Shown: piece after piece, positions 1 to 8,444 of the stretch
Position numbering within the stretch: the stretch's first letter is position 1
Layout of the letters: each line of letters opens with the position of its first letter
Source of the DNA: B69-G16 sp964501905
Lineage (GTDB): Archaea > Thermoproteota > Thermoprotei > Thermofilales > B69-G16
Assembly: GCA_964501905.1 (NCBI GenBank)
Contig: CAZCTW010000010.1
Coordinates: 18,515 to 82,514, forward strand
DNA: 64,000 nt
Direction: 5' to 3'
Program-made: the position numbers and the translations under genes
The notes under the pieces: model-generated
Told to the model about the DNA's origin: nothing
What the model saw: only the letters and a program-made list of their open reading frames with translations
Databases searched by the model: none

Positions 1-341
1 TACGCTGGCTAGGATTAATAGGGGGAGAGAGAAAAAGCGGGGAGGCCCTAGAACTAATTGTCCGGCTATCCCGAGAGCCATAATGGACAGATATCTAGGC
101 GTTAACCCTGAAAAGAGAGAAGCATATACTAGATCTAAACCGGATAGTTTAGAACCTAAATAGCTAGTTTCCTTTTCCAAAAATAAGGAGACATAGAGCG
201 CTAGAGTTATATATGACATTAGAACACCGCCGGGAAAAGCTTCCCTAATGATTATTGAGAAAATGTATACTAGTAATGTGTAAAAAAGATGTTTTCTCCC
301 TTGGATCCCTTTTTTATTTTTTTTTCTTTTAAGAGGAACAT
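1..341 (-). pseudogene. 5' part of a membrane protein gene, cut by left edge, apparent frame break
   Basis: Reading leftwards, an ATG at 341-339 follows GAGG and lies about 20 nt after a TATA-like element at 358-367, as expected for a leaderless start. That frame stops at 270-272. A second frame, open from about 345 to the window edge, continues the protein with a basic stretch, an RKH motif and several hydrophobic segments (LLVYIFSIII, GGVLMSYITLALYVSLF, LLILASV). The two frames meet at runs of nine and six A residues (310-325 on this strand), so a one-base indel is likely. The RKH-plus-transmembrane layout recalls dolichol kinase/CDP-transferase-like families, but I cannot name it. Only the N-terminal part is visible. 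Confidence 0.4.
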
Positions 342-357
342 ATCCTCTAGGAAAACG

Positions 358-367
358 TTATATATTT
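358..367. promoter_or_regulatory. Shared TATA element between divergent genes
   Basis: An AT-rich TTATATATTT block lies about 45 nt before the rightward TTG start at 412 and about 17 nt from the leftward ATG at 341. It reads as a TATA box in either orientation, so one element may serve both divergent genes. Confidence 0.45.
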
Positions 368-411
368 GACATATGTATCTTGTCCTACCGTCCTAGCAGG
401 AGGGGTTTAAC

Positions 412-681
412 TTGGGTCGGCGGAAATCCAAATTGACGATAGAACGCGCAAAAAGAGTATACCAGATTTTAGTAGAAAAAAAAGACGGTCTTCCAACGCC
501 TAAGCTATTTAATATAGTTCTCAAAGAGGGCATAATAAGGGAGTACTCGACTCTATACCAGATCTTGAAAATGTTAAAGGAGAAAGGAGTAGTAGAGCAG
601 AGAAGCGAGAAAGGGCTAGCTAGGTGGGAGGTCATAAAAATAGTTGATTTGCCGACCTTAGAGAAAATCATAACTACATGA
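412..681 (+). CDS. Small winged-helix DNA-binding protein
   Basis: 89 aa with a basic N-terminus (GRRKSKLTIERAKR) followed by a helix-turn-helix/wing pattern: helix LPTPKLFNIVLKEG, recognition-like helix YSTLYQILKMLKEKGVV, then a short beta wing (KGLARWEVIKI). The start is TTG, chosen because a strong AGGAGGGG Shine-Dalgarno sits at 398-405 with 6-nt spacing. It is probably a small transcription regulator, but its targets cannot be read from context. Its divergent neighbour is the left-edge membrane gene. The family assignment rests on fold pattern only; no specific subfamily is recognised. Confidence 0.7.
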   Translation: MGRRKSKLTIERAKRVYQILVEKKDGLPTPKLFNIVLKEGIIREYSTLYQILKMLKEKGVVEQRSEKGLARWEVIKIVDLPTLEKIITT

Positions 682-770
682 TTTTAATAATCCCCATTCT
701 TGCAATTTCCGAATGTTAGATATAAAGTTAAGTTAGTCTCAATTTCCCCGCGTTCTATTCTATAACTCAA

Positions 771-778
771 TTTAAATA
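771..778 (+). promoter_or_regulatory. TATA box for the methyltransferase gene
   Basis: TTTAAATA lies about 29 nt upstream of the ATG at 807, a typical archaeal spacing for a short leader; AGGTG at 800-804 serves as ribosome binding site. Confidence 0.5.
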
Positions 779-806
779 TCTAAGAGTAAATGCTAAAATA
801 GGTGTC

Positions 807-1403
807 ATGTCTCACTACTACTCTATAGAGCCTACGCACAGCAAAAAAACCTATAAAATATCGGTCACCCTTAGAGGTTTTAACATAACCCTATTCACTT
901 CTAGCGGCGTTTTTTCAGCTAGACGGATAGATCCCGGTACTGCTCTTCTAGCTGAGACCATGATAGTAAAGGACGGATGGCGAGTACTAGATCTGGGCTG
1001 CGGTTACGGCGTGTTAGGCATAATAGCTGCCAAATTAACGCCTAATGGTTTCGTGTATATGGTGGATATCAACAAACAAGCCGTGAGGCTTGCCAGGTTA
1101 AACGCCAGGCTGAACGGCGTGAGAAACGTAAAGGTTTTGTGGGGAGATTTATTTGAGCCATTTGTAAACGAGAAATTTAACACTATAATTTCAAATCCTC
1201 CGCAAGCAGCTGGCTACAGGGTATTAGGTAGAATTGTAAAGGAATCACTGGAGCACTTAGAGAAGGGAGGGCTGTTACAGCTAGTTGCTAAGCATAGAAA
1301 AGGAGGTGCTAGGTTATGCAAGCTTATGGAGGAGTGTTTTTGCAATGTTGAAACAATAGCTAAAAAGGGTGGGTATCGAGTCTATGTTTCTAAACGGCAA
1401 TAA
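807..1403 (+). CDS. RsmC-like class I SAM methyltransferase (predicted rRNA guanine-N2)
   Basis: 198 aa Rossmann methyltransferase. SAM-binding motif I is LDLGCGYGVLG (residues 61-71), the acidic motif II residue is in VDIN (86-89), and the catalytic NPP tetrad is SNPPQ (129-133), which is the signature of N-methylating enzymes acting on rRNA/tRNA guanines or adenines. The length and early SSGVFSARRIDPGTALL motif match the single-domain archaeal relatives of RsmC (COG2813), which lack the duplicated N-terminal domain of the bacterial protein. The likely substrate is rRNA in the cytoplasm. It has its own TATA promoter and is followed by hsp20 after a 42-nt gap. Confidence 0.8.
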   Translation: MSHYYSIEPTHSKKTYKISVTLRGFNITLFTSSGVFSARRIDPGTALLAETMIVKDGWRVLDLGCGYGVLGIIAAKLTPNGFVYMVDINKQAVRLARLNARLNGVRNVKVLWGDLFEPFVNEKFNTIISNPPQAAGYRVLGRIVKESLEHLEKGGLLQLVAKHRKGGARLCKLMEECFCNVETIAKKGGYRVYVSKRQ

Positions 1404-1445
1404 ATAATATTAACGCGCTTGACATTTTTTAACTTCGGTGTCTAG

Positions 1446-1886
1446 ATGGAAGATATACTTAGGGAGACGTTTGAAGCTTTAAAGCGGATAGAGATGGAGT
1501 TAAACAAGATTTTTAGAGATATAGCCTCTAAGTACCCGTCTATAAGCTTCCCCGCCGGCGTCTATGAGCCGCTGGTAGATATTGAGGAAAGAGAAAACGA
1601 GTACGTAGTTTACCTGGACGTGCCTGGGTTCAAGAAAGAGGACCTTAAAATCACGGTAGGAGATAATTACGTTGAGGTTTATGCTGAGAAGAGCGAAGAG
1701 GAAAAGCAGGAGATTAAGGACAGGAAGTATATAATAAGACAACGCTTCTACGAAAGTATAAAGAAGAGGATTGAACTGCCCTCAGCTATAAAGCCGGAGG
1801 AGGCGCGGGCCAGTTTAACCAATGGAGTACTAACTATCTACCTACCAAAACGCGTGGTGAGCAGAGAAGTAACCATAGAATTGTAA
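1446..1886 (+). CDS. hsp20: Small heat shock protein, Hsp20/alpha-crystallin family
   Basis: 146 aa ATP-independent chaperone. The alpha-crystallin domain runs from about residue 39 (YEPLVDIEERENEYVVYLDV) through the PGF/KKEDLKI strand to the conserved ASLTNGVLTIYLPK block near 126-136. The C-terminus carries an IxI-like VTIEL tail used for oligomer assembly. The N-terminal arm is helical and acidic/basic mixed. Length is normal for archaeal Hsp20. It is closely followed by coaD (8 nt), suggesting co-transcription. Cytoplasmic holdase for heat-denatured proteins is the expected role. Confidence 0.92.
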   Translation: MEDILRETFEALKRIEMELNKIFRDIASKYPSISFPAGVYEPLVDIEERENEYVVYLDVPGFKKEDLKITVGDNYVEVYAEKSEEEKQEIKDRKYIIRQRFYESIKKRIELPSAIKPEEARASLTNGVLTIYLPKRVVSREVTIEL

Positions 1887-1894
1887 ATCGATAA

Positions 1895-2440
1895 ATGGGC
1901 TCCTTTAAAGACAAAAAAGTAAAAGTCGGAGTTATCGGAGGTACTTTTTCTCTACTACATAGTGGGCATAAATATCTGATTAGAAGAGCTCTAAAAGTCA
2001 CTGATAAACTGATTATAGGGGTAACTTCCGATACTTTCGTAAGAAAGATGGATAAAAAACACCCCGTCGAGAATTTTTCTACACGCGTAGAGAATCTCAG
2101 AAAATTCCTCCAAAATGAAGGAGTTTTAGATAGGTGCACGATTGTGGAGATAAATGACTTCATGGGTCCGGCCGGTAGCCGGGAAGATATAGACCTCATC
2201 GTGGTTACAGACGAGACTTTACAAGGAGCTCTCGAGATAAACGAGTATAGAGTGAGGCACGGGCTTAATCCTTTAATTATAATAGTAATAGAGGCTTTGC
2301 TCGATGACAAGAAACTACCCATCTCAAGTACTCGGCTCTGGCTGAAAGGCAACCTTCCTCTTGAAGATAAGGGCGCTAACATAGTACCAAGCGGCAATCC
2401 AGAAGGCAAAAAGAAGCAGTCCGATAACAGATCGTTCTAA
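1895..2440 (+). CDS. coaD: Phosphopantetheine adenylyltransferase (archaeal type)
   Basis: 181 aa nucleotidyltransferase of the archaeal CoaD branch, catalysing ATP + 4'-phosphopantetheine to dephospho-CoA in CoA synthesis. The nucleotide-binding GGTFSLLHSGH motif is at residues 15-25 (the HxGH signature) and the second ISSTR motif is at 143-147. Archaeal homologues usually end soon after ISSTR; here about 30 extra polar residues follow, ending KKKQSDNRSF. This tail overlaps the antisense small membrane gene at 2324-2554 by 117 nt. The start ATG lies 8 nt after the hsp20 stop. Confidence 0.88.
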   Translation: MGSFKDKKVKVGVIGGTFSLLHSGHKYLIRRALKVTDKLIIGVTSDTFVRKMDKKHPVENFSTRVENLRKFLQNEGVLDRCTIVEINDFMGPAGSREDIDLIVVTDETLQGALEINEYRVRHGLNPLIIIVIEALLDDKKLPISSTRLWLKGNLPLEDKGANIVPSGNPEGKKKQSDNRSF

Positions 2441-2554
2441 GCTACTCTTCAAATTCATAACGAACTTATCTATAATCAGTAGTAGTAATATCAGGAGAGA
2501 CCAAAAAGTTAGGATAAGACCGCACACCGCTAACGTTGATTTCTTTACGTTCAT
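2324..2554 (-). CDS. Small two-helix membrane protein
   Basis: 76 aa with two hydrophobic helices, one near residues 7-31 (LAVCGLILTFWSLLILLLLI) and one near 43-65 (VIGLLLFAFWIAAWYYVSALIF), then a polar tail. It starts 14 nt after the GPT gene stop on the same strand, so it probably belongs to that operon. Helix 1 lies outside coaD, which argues against a mere antisense shadow, but the second half overlaps the coaD tail. No family is recognised; a role in lipid-linked glycan or envelope metabolism would be a guess from position. Confidence 0.45.
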   Translation of the reverse strand: MNVKKSTLAVCGLILTFWSLLILLLLIIDKFVMNLKSSLERSVIGLLLFAFWIAAWYYVSALIFKRKVAFQPEPST

Positions 2555-2568
2555 ACAGGTTCCCCATT

Positions 2569-3585
2569 CTAAATCTTAACTTTCAGAAGAAGCGCTGAGA
2601 TTATGGCTAAGAAAGCTGAGAACATCTGAATATATGTAAAAGTCTTTATAAGCTCTTTTTCATAACCGTCTCCTCCGAATAGGAGTATTAACCTTGTCAG
2701 CGTTATCGGTGCGTTAGGGCTTTTAGATGCCCTCATTCTATAATCTGGCAGCATAAGGGTGGGTTTATCCTTTATATTCCTGTGCTCTACAAAACCTTTT
2801 ATCGACGATACTATATAAAAAGCGTTTAAAATCTGAGGCATTAAAGCCACTAAGGCGATGAATTCCATTTTTGAAAGTACCGCTACAGCGCCTAAAACCC
2901 CTCCGACTAACAGTCCGCCACAGTCTCCGGCGAATATTCTCGAAGGATACTTATTGTAAGGCAGAAAACCTAAAATAGAACCTATAAGCGCGGCTAGCAG
3001 TATCAACCCTAGTTTATTACCTATGAGAATAGCTGAAACAAAAAGAGAAGAAGCTGCTATAGCGCTAGTAATAGTCATTAAGCCGTTTAATATGTCGATC
3101 ATGTTTATGGCGTTTGCAGGTCCCGCTATAGCGAGAGGAAGAAGCAACCAGTATATTATCGTAAGCCTTAAAGTTCCTATGAGAGGGACCCGAGGCCTAT
3201 ACCTGATCCAGAGACCCGTCTCCTCTGGGTAGAGAAGACCGGCTATAACCGTAGGTATTATTGCTAGAACAGTTAAACCCATCTTCACCTTCCCCTTCAA
3301 AACTACTAAATCGTCAATAAATCCTATAGCAACCAGTATCGTTGCCGTCAACATTATGATTATTATTTGTATTGTATACTCTCTGCAGAGGAAAAGAGCC
3401 AAAGTCAAAGAAGAGAGCAAGCCGGCATATATGGCTAAACCGCCTAAGGTGGGGATTAAAGGTTCGCCCGGTTTGTGTATGTCGGGCCTTAATATTCTCT
3501 TTTTATTAGCTATTTTTGCCACAATGGGGGTTAGGAGGTAAGTTGCCGCAAATCCAGCGCTGAATACTAGAACTTGTTTAAACAC
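2569..3585 (-). CDS. Polyprenyl-phosphate HexNAc-1-P transferase (Alg7/GPT, MraY-like family)
   Basis: 338 aa polytopic membrane enzyme of glycosyltransferase family 4. Family landmarks are FIDDL (residues 89-93), the magnesium-binding NAINMIDILNGL (158-169) and FAGDCGGLLVGG (218-229), with many intervening transmembrane helices. This family transfers a sugar-1-phosphate, usually GlcNAc-1-P, from UDP to dolichyl phosphate at the inner membrane face, the first step of N-glycan assembly in archaea. It overlaps the upstream DHS gene by 8 nt, indicating translational coupling. Sugar specificity cannot be read from sequence. Confidence 0.87.
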   Translation of the reverse strand: MFKQVLVFSAGFAATYLLTPIVAKIANKKRILRPDIHKPGEPLIPTLGGLAIYAGLLSSLTLALFLCREYTIQIIIIMLTATILVAIGFIDDLVVLKGKVKMGLTVLAIIPTVIAGLLYPEETGLWIRYRPRVPLIGTLRLTIIYWLLLPLAIAGPANAINMIDILNGLMTITSAIAASSLFVSAILIGNKLGLILLAALIGSILGFLPYNKYPSRIFAGDCGGLLVGGVLGAVAVLSKMEFIALVALMPQILNAFYIVSSIKGFVEHRNIKDKPTLMLPDYRMRASKSPNAPITLTRLILLFGGDGYEKELIKTFTYIQMFSAFLAIISALLLKVKI

Positions 3586-4555
3586 ATTTTTCCCTCTTCA
3601 GGTCTCTAACATATAAGTATATTAGGGGAAGAATTATGGTAGCATCGCCGTAGATCGTCTCCCGCATGGCGCTCGGCTTAACCTTGCCCCAGCTAATAGC
3701 TTCTCTAAGTCTAGCTCCGCTTAAACTACCATCCCATTCTACGGCCGTTGTTATATACACGGCGTAATCTAATCCTCCTTTGAACTGCGCCCACCAGATA
3801 ACGTGATGTTTGCTTATGCCTCCACCGACGATAACAGCTCCTAGCTTCTCCCCTGAAAAAACGAGCTCAGAAATATTCTCCATATCTTTGAGAAAGTTTA
3901 GATGAATTCTTTTCCCTCCTTTTCTAAGTCGCTGTTTCTGGTTGAAAGTGTAGATAGCCGTTCCGAAAGCCGAGTCTAAGAGTCCTGGAGAGAACACGGG
4001 AACACCGGCCTTATAGGCCGCTCTTAAAAATGAATTCTCATCTTCAATACGCTTTCCGAATTCCCTCAGTAATTCGCTAGGACTCCACTCAATTTTTTCC
4101 TCAATTAACTCGTCTAGAATTTTATGGACCTCTTTTTCTATAATTTCGCCGTAATTTTCAAAAGGTATTAAAACGCTCCCTAGCCGGTGTATGCCTAACT
4201 CCTTAAGTCGTGCATCGTCATAATCAAAATCGCCCGCGTAGTATGTACCGCCGAAGCTTCTAGCTATATCGTGGTCTATGCTACCACCAGTGGTCACCAC
4301 AGCATCGACGAACCCCCTCTCTATAATGTCGGCGAAGAGGGATCTTAAGCCAGTAGCCACGAGGTTCGCTGTAAAGCTCACGAAGATCATGCACTTCTCA
4401 TCTTTAAGCATCCTCTCGATTATCTTAGCTGAACGGTGTATTCTAGGAGCCATAAACCCTCCTATTGCTCCAAGCTGCTCTACCAAATCTTTAACGGTTT
4501 TAATAGAGTCCAGTTTCAAATCTTTAAGAGGATTTTCTAATAGATCCTCACGCAA
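3578..4555 (-). CDS. dys: Deoxyhypusine synthase
   Basis: 325 aa NAD-dependent enzyme that transfers the aminobutyl group of spermidine to the hypusine lysine of aIF5A. Recognisable blocks are VSFTANLVATGLRSLFADII, TTGGSIDHDIARS, the VIVGGGISKHH glycine-rich segment, and the C-terminal VEWDGSLSGARLREAISWGK block with the active-site lysine at about residue 291. Length fits archaeal and eukaryotic DHS. It lies 3 nt downstream of the aKMT4-like methyltransferase and overlaps the GPT gene, forming a tight reverse-strand operon. The combination links translation-factor modification with protein methylation. Confidence 0.95.
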   Translation of the reverse strand: MREDLLENPLKDLKLDSIKTVKDLVEQLGAIGGFMAPRIHRSAKIIERMLKDEKCMIFVSFTANLVATGLRSLFADIIERGFVDAVVTTGGSIDHDIARSFGGTYYAGDFDYDDARLKELGIHRLGSVLIPFENYGEIIEKEVHKILDELIEEKIEWSPSELLREFGKRIEDENSFLRAAYKAGVPVFSPGLLDSAFGTAIYTFNQKQRLRKGGKRIHLNFLKDMENISELVFSGEKLGAVIVGGGISKHHVIWWAQFKGGLDYAVYITTAVEWDGSLSGARLREAISWGKVKPSAMRETIYGDATIILPLIYLYVRDLKREKCV

Positions 4556-4558
4556 AGC

Positions 4559-5020
4559 TCACACCCTATACAGGTAGACTTTATGGCTTCGGTAACCATC
4601 GTTTACAGCTTTTACAGCTATGGGCTTCCACCCTACAACTTCGAAATCGTGGGAGACAACTCTAGCTCCCTTTTTAAGCTCTTTTTCTAGCTTTGGACGC
4701 AGTTTTTCGTTTACGCTCGTTAAGAGATAGAGCGTGACTACATCGGCGGGAGACACGTTTACGTTGAAGAAATCCCCCTCTATAACTAGAATTTTATCCT
4801 TTAACCCCTCTGCTAAAACGTTTTTAACACATCTTTCTATGAGATCCCTCCGTAACTCTATCCCCACAGCTTTAGCTCCAAACTCCTTAGCAGCTATTAT
4901 GAGGACTCGTCCATCCCCGCACCCTAAATCGAAGACTATCTCGCCGGGCTTTACCTCCGCCAGTTCGAGCATAACTCTTATCACTTCGTGAGGCGTTGGG
5001 ACGTAGGGGACTAGTATCAT
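4559..5020 (-). CDS. Protein lysine methyltransferase, aKMT4/DOT1-like family
   Basis: 153 aa SAM-dependent methyltransferase. The N-terminus VPYVPTPHEVIRVMLELAEV precedes motif I FDLGCGDGRVL (about residues 30-40), with VGIELRRDLIERC as motif II and a conserved VTLYLLTSVNEKLRPKLEKEL helix, then RVVSHDFEVVGW. From memory this closely follows the Sulfolobus broad-specificity protein lysine methyltransferase aKMT4, which methylates chromatin proteins and other thermostable proteins. It is first gene of the operon with DHS and GPT. Assignment to aKMT4 is by motif recall, not alignment. Confidence 0.78.
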   Translation of the reverse strand: MILVPYVPTPHEVIRVMLELAEVKPGEIVFDLGCGDGRVLIIAAKEFGAKAVGIELRRDLIERCVKNVLAEGLKDKILVIEGDFFNVNVSPADVVTLYLLTSVNEKLRPKLEKELKKGARVVSHDFEVVGWKPIAVKAVNDGYRSHKVYLYRV

Positions 5021-5255
5021 TTCGCGCTCCCGCGGGTCGAACTTACCCTAACAACCTTCACCTCATTTATATTTATTGCTTCTGCTAGCGGAATACCTTC
5101 CCTAAAGTTTAGTCAGTTCTGGTGTCTCTCTTCACTAGTCCGAAATACCAGCCTTCATCATCTACTCAACATAGAGCAGACGGCATATTTAAACGTGAAG
5201 CCATGGATTAGTTTTATAGTCTCTTACGCATAGGTAACGTAGACTTGGTGAAAAA

Positions 5256-5558
5256 GTGGACGCGAAAAAGGTATACGTAAAAGTGCACAGAGTGGGGAAG
5301 GATATAGTAGTGGCTATTTGCGATGAAGACTTGCTAGGTAGAGTTTTAGAGGAAGGAGAGGTTAGATTCGAGATAAAAGAGGATTTCTATCGGGGAGAGT
5401 TAATGGACGTCAAAAAAGCGCTCGAAATTATAGAAACAGGTACTATAGTAAACTTGGTTGGCAAGACCATAGTAGGCGCTTTGGCAGAGAGAAACGAAGT
5501 CGTCAGGCTTGCTGCTGTAGAGATAGCCGGAGTACCTCACGTACAGCTAGTGATATGA
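5256..5558 (+). CDS. DUF424 family protein
   Basis: 100 aa archaeal protein of the DUF424 family (COG2412). Key features are KVYVKVHRVGKDIVVAICDE, the LLGRVLEEGEVRFEI segment and a C-terminal VVNLVGK-type block (IETGTIVNLVGKTIVGALAE). The start is GTG. The gene is separated by only a few bases from nmd3, an arrangement consistent with a role around ribosome assembly or translation, but the biochemical function of the family is unknown to me. No membrane segments are present. Confidence 0.8.
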   Translation: MDAKKVYVKVHRVGKDIVVAICDEDLLGRVLEEGEVRFEIKEDFYRGELMDVKKALEIIETGTIVNLVGKTIVGALAERNEVVRLAAVEIAGVPHVQLVI

Positions 5559-5568
5559 GGTGGGAGTG

Positions 5569-6639
5569 ATGAGGGGTAGATTCTGCCCAGTATGTGGAAG
5601 GAAGGTCGATTTTACTATAGAGGGGCTTTGCGTAGAGTGCTATAAGAAAAGCCATCCCATAATTGAACGCCTCCCCGAGGTGAAGGTAACATTGTGTAAA
5701 AATTGCTATTCTTATAAACTTGGTGGAAGATGGCACGTGCCTCCCCCAGAAGTGACAAATATTGAAGAGTTAGTACTCTATGTGGCTAAGAGAAAAATCC
5801 TCCAAGGTATTAAAAAGGGAAAATACGAAGAAGTCGAGGTGTCCTTGGAAAATGAACGGGAGGGCTATACGGCAGTTCTAGAAATTAAGGGCAAGAGCCA
5901 TGAGCTAATTCCTAAATCTTACGTCGAGGAGTATAGGATACCGCTCGAAGTAAAATACACTCTATGCCCCGCCTGTATGGACTTAAAGGGAAAAGTTGAG
6001 AGAGCAGTAGTTCAAGTTAGGGCAAAAGATAGACAATTAACTCCAGAGGAGTATAAATCCATCAAAGCCGTCATAAACAAGGCTATAGCGAAAATGTCTA
6101 AAGAAAGCAGAGAAGCCCTTCCCATCAAGATAAAAGGCGACAAGTATATCGACATCACTTTTTCCTCGCAGAAAGCCGCTAAGCGAGTAGCTTCAGAACT
6201 TCAAAAAAGTTTTCCATTTAGACGAAAAGATACACTCAAGGTTATCGGCGTTTCCAGCACGGGGCGTTTGCGAACAAAACTTACCATAAGATTGTTACTC
6301 CCCGAGTTTAAAAAAGGAGATATAGTGCGGTTCTCAGGCAAACTATATAAAGTTCTAGATTTTGAAAAAGATAAAGTGAAGCTACTCTCACTTAATAACT
6401 ATAGAGAATCTAGCTTCTCAACAAGAGAAGTTTTCTTCAGAACTAAAACAGAGGTCTGCGAGGAAGAAGTCGAAAAAGCCCTCGTAGTTTCGATAACTCC
6501 GCCCTACATCCAGTTTATGGATTTAAAGAACTACGAGGTTTACGAGGAAAGGTTCAACCAGATACCGCTCTGGGTAAGGGAGGGAGAAGTTGTAGGAATT
6601 GTAAAAATAGACGATAAAGCATTTCTCATACCTATTTAA
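5569..6639 (+). CDS. nmd3: NMD3-like ribosome biogenesis factor
   Basis: About 356 aa. Two zinc-binding CxxC pairs open the protein (FCPVCGRK and LCVECYKK), and another pair follows (LCKNCYSY and LCPACMDL), as in eukaryotic NMD3 (COG1499). The C-terminal part carries beta-rich SH3/OB-like segments (KKGDIVRFSGKLYKVLDF). In eukaryotes NMD3 is the 60S export adaptor; archaeal members probably act in late large-subunit maturation. ATG at 5569 is preferred over upstream GTG codons (5560, 5566) because GAGGTG at 5557-5562 has suitable spacing. It is co-transcribed with the DUF424 gene. Confidence 0.88.
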   Translation: MRGRFCPVCGRKVDFTIEGLCVECYKKSHPIIERLPEVKVTLCKNCYSYKLGGRWHVPPPEVTNIEELVLYVAKRKILQGIKKGKYEEVEVSLENEREGYTAVLEIKGKSHELIPKSYVEEYRIPLEVKYTLCPACMDLKGKVERAVVQVRAKDRQLTPEEYKSIKAVINKAIAKMSKESREALPIKIKGDKYIDITFSSQKAAKRVASELQKSFPFRRKDTLKVIGVSSTGRLRTKLTIRLLLPEFKKGDIVRFSGKLYKVLDFEKDKVKLLSLNNYRESSFSTREVFFRTKTEVCEEEVEKALVVSITPPYIQFMDLKNYEVYEERFNQIPLWVREGEVVGIVKIDDKAFLIPI

Positions 6640-7144
6640 CTCCCTCTCCGTAGTACTCCCCTCTATATCCTTCAGGTGTCTTCTGGGAAAGTTTAAAGAA
6701 GCAGAGTTGTAGAATTCTACTGTTTCTTCTCAAGGACACGCCATGTTCGTTGAAGACGACAAGTAAGCCGACGCCCCTGCCCACGTATCCGGGGTCCCAG
6801 ACCGCTGAGAAGATAGTCGCTCCCATTCTCAGAAGCGATGATCGAGGTTTTCCAATAGCAATTAAGTCCAGCGGCATGTGGACTATCTCATTATACTGCA
6901 CCACGTAACAACCCGGAGGTAGAAAAAACCAGTTATCTTCACCAAACTCTATTTCGGCTCGCTCGGGAAGTACTCTTTCCTCATTAATAAACCCTAACCT
7001 GCCAGCGCCCTTAAACCGATACACTTTTCTCAGAGTCAAGTCTATACCAGCTGGTTGTAATTGAAGATCTAGATTGACAAAATCTTTTACTAGTGGAGGC
7101 TCTGATTTAATTCTCTCCAGTATTTCATGTTTCGACAATATCAC
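6632..7144 (-). CDS. dut: dUTPase of the archaeal dCTP deaminase/dUTPase family
   Basis: 170 aa trimeric-fold nucleotide hydrolase. Motifs are LQPAGIDLTL (about 27-36), the phosphate-binding PRSSLLRMG (about 99-107) and VWDPGYVGRG (about 115-124), then a C-terminal YRGEYYGEG flap over the active site. The DPGYVG pattern resembles archaeal dUTPases more than dCTP deaminases, so the likely reaction is dUTP to dUMP + PPi. This protects DNA from uracil. It converges with nmd3, overlapping its tail by 8 nt. Confidence 0.82.
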   Translation of the reverse strand: MILSKHEILERIKSEPPLVKDFVNLDLQLQPAGIDLTLRKVYRFKGAGRLGFINEERVLPERAEIEFGEDNWFFLPPGCYVVQYNEIVHMPLDLIAIGKPRSSLLRMGATIFSAVWDPGYVGRGVGLLVVFNEHGVSLRRNSRILQLCFFKLSQKTPEGYRGEYYGEGVK

Positions 7145-7232
7145 GTTTTAGTTCTAGACGAGGGATATGATAAAGGTAACATATGAAATAGAAATATTTT
7201 AGGCTAAAGAATATCAAACCCGGATGGTTTAA

Positions 7233-8444
7233 ATGAAAACTTCAAGTAGGATAAGAGTACTCGAGTACATGATTAGAGAATTTGTGCCTCTAGCTAAAAA
7301 ATTAGAGCGCAAAGGTAGGAAGATTCTCTACTTAAACATCGGCGACCCCCTTAAATACGACTTCCAAACTCCTGAGCATATAAGGCAGGCCTTAAAAGAG
7401 GCTGTAGACGGGGGGCACAACTACTACTCTGGAGCACGCGGCGTGGATGAACTTTTGGAGGCGATAGCAGAGAAAGAACGTAGAGTAAATAAAGTTCCGA
7501 TAACTCCCGATAGAGTCGTAGTGACAACCGGCGTTTCAGAAGCCATAAACTTTGTAACCGCTGCTCTGGTAGAAGAAGGTGATAAGGTGTTGTTGCCAAG
7601 CCCCACATACCCTCTCTACGCCAATTTCACCAAATTCTATGGAGGAATTCCCGTGTTCTACGAACTTGACGAAAAAAGTAAATGGGCGCCCGATCTTCGA
7701 GATCTTGAATCCAAAATAGATGAAAAAACAAAAATGCTTGTGGTCATAAACCCTAACAACCCGACTGGCGCCGTATGCGATAGAAAAAACCTAATCGAGC
7801 TATTAGATTTAGCTGCCCAACACGAGCTGATAGTAATAAGTGACGAGATATACGATAGGATAGTTTTTGAAGGAGAATTTCATAGCACGGCATCCCTCTC
7901 CAAAGACACGGTAGTAATAGGCTTAAACGGTTTTTCGAAAACCTATTTAATGACCGGGTGGAGGCTCGGCTATCTGTACATCCATGACCCGGTTGGCGAG
8001 GTAGGCGAGGAAATCTATAAAGCAGTTCTTAAATTAGCCATGAATAGGCTATGCGCCCCTACGCCCATACAAGTAGCGGCCGCAAAAGCCCTAAAAGGTT
8101 CTCAAAAACACATAGAGGAGTTTACGCATAAAGTTAAAAAACGGAGAGACGCGGCTATGAAAATTATAGAAGAAAATGAATACCTTTCGGCCGTCAAGCC
8201 TCAAGGAGCTTTCTACATATTCCCTAAAGTGAACTGCAAAGGAGATTGGAAAGACGACAGAGAATTCACTCGCAAACTGCTAATGGAAGAAGGAGTACTA
8301 ATAGTTCCGGGGAGTGGATTCTACGCTCAGGACTTTAACCACTTTAGGACGGTAATACTACCGCCTGAAGACGTGCTTGTAAAGGCATTTGAGAAAATAA
8401 GCAATTTCATAAGGAAGCACTGCATTAGCGAAAAACCTTCTTAA
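7233..8444 (+). CDS. Class I/II PLP aminotransferase, alanine aminotransferase-like
   Basis: 403 aa fold-type I aminotransferase. The cofactor lysine is K236 in LNGFSKTYLMTGWRLGY; NPNNPTGA (173-180) and SDEIYD (203-208) contact PLP, and the N-terminal YLNIGDPLKYDFQTPEHI recalls the Pyrococcus alanine aminotransferase subgroup. Substrate is probably alanine/2-oxoglutarate or a related pair, cytoplasmic. The TATA-like region around 7195-7205 fits a short leader. The 3' end overlaps the convergent btpA-like gene by 20 nt. Exact amino-donor specificity is not determinable here. Confidence 0.85.
   Translation: MKTSSRIRVLEYMIREFVPLAKKLERKGRKILYLNIGDPLKYDFQTPEHIRQALKEAVDGGHNYYSGARGVDELLEAIAEKERRVNKVPITPDRVVVTTGVSEAINFVTAALVEEGDKVLLPSPTYPLYANFTKFYGGIPVFYELDEKSKWAPDLRDLESKIDEKTKMLVVINPNNPTGAVCDRKNLIELLDLAAQHELIVISDEIYDRIVFEGEFHSTASLSKDTVVIGLNGFSKTYLMTGWRLGYLYIHDPVGEVGEEIYKAVLKLAMNRLCAPTPIQVAAAKALKGSQKHIEEFTHKVKKRRDAAMKIIEENEYLSAVKPQGAFYIFPKVNCKGDWKDDREFTRKLLMEEGVLIVPGSGFYAQDFNHFRTVILPPEDVLVKAFEKISNFIRKHCISEKPS

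Noticed and set aside
393..671. Leftward frame opposite the first winged-helix gene
   Set aside because: Antisense shadow: the rightward frame has a strong Shine-Dalgarno and a recognisable fold.
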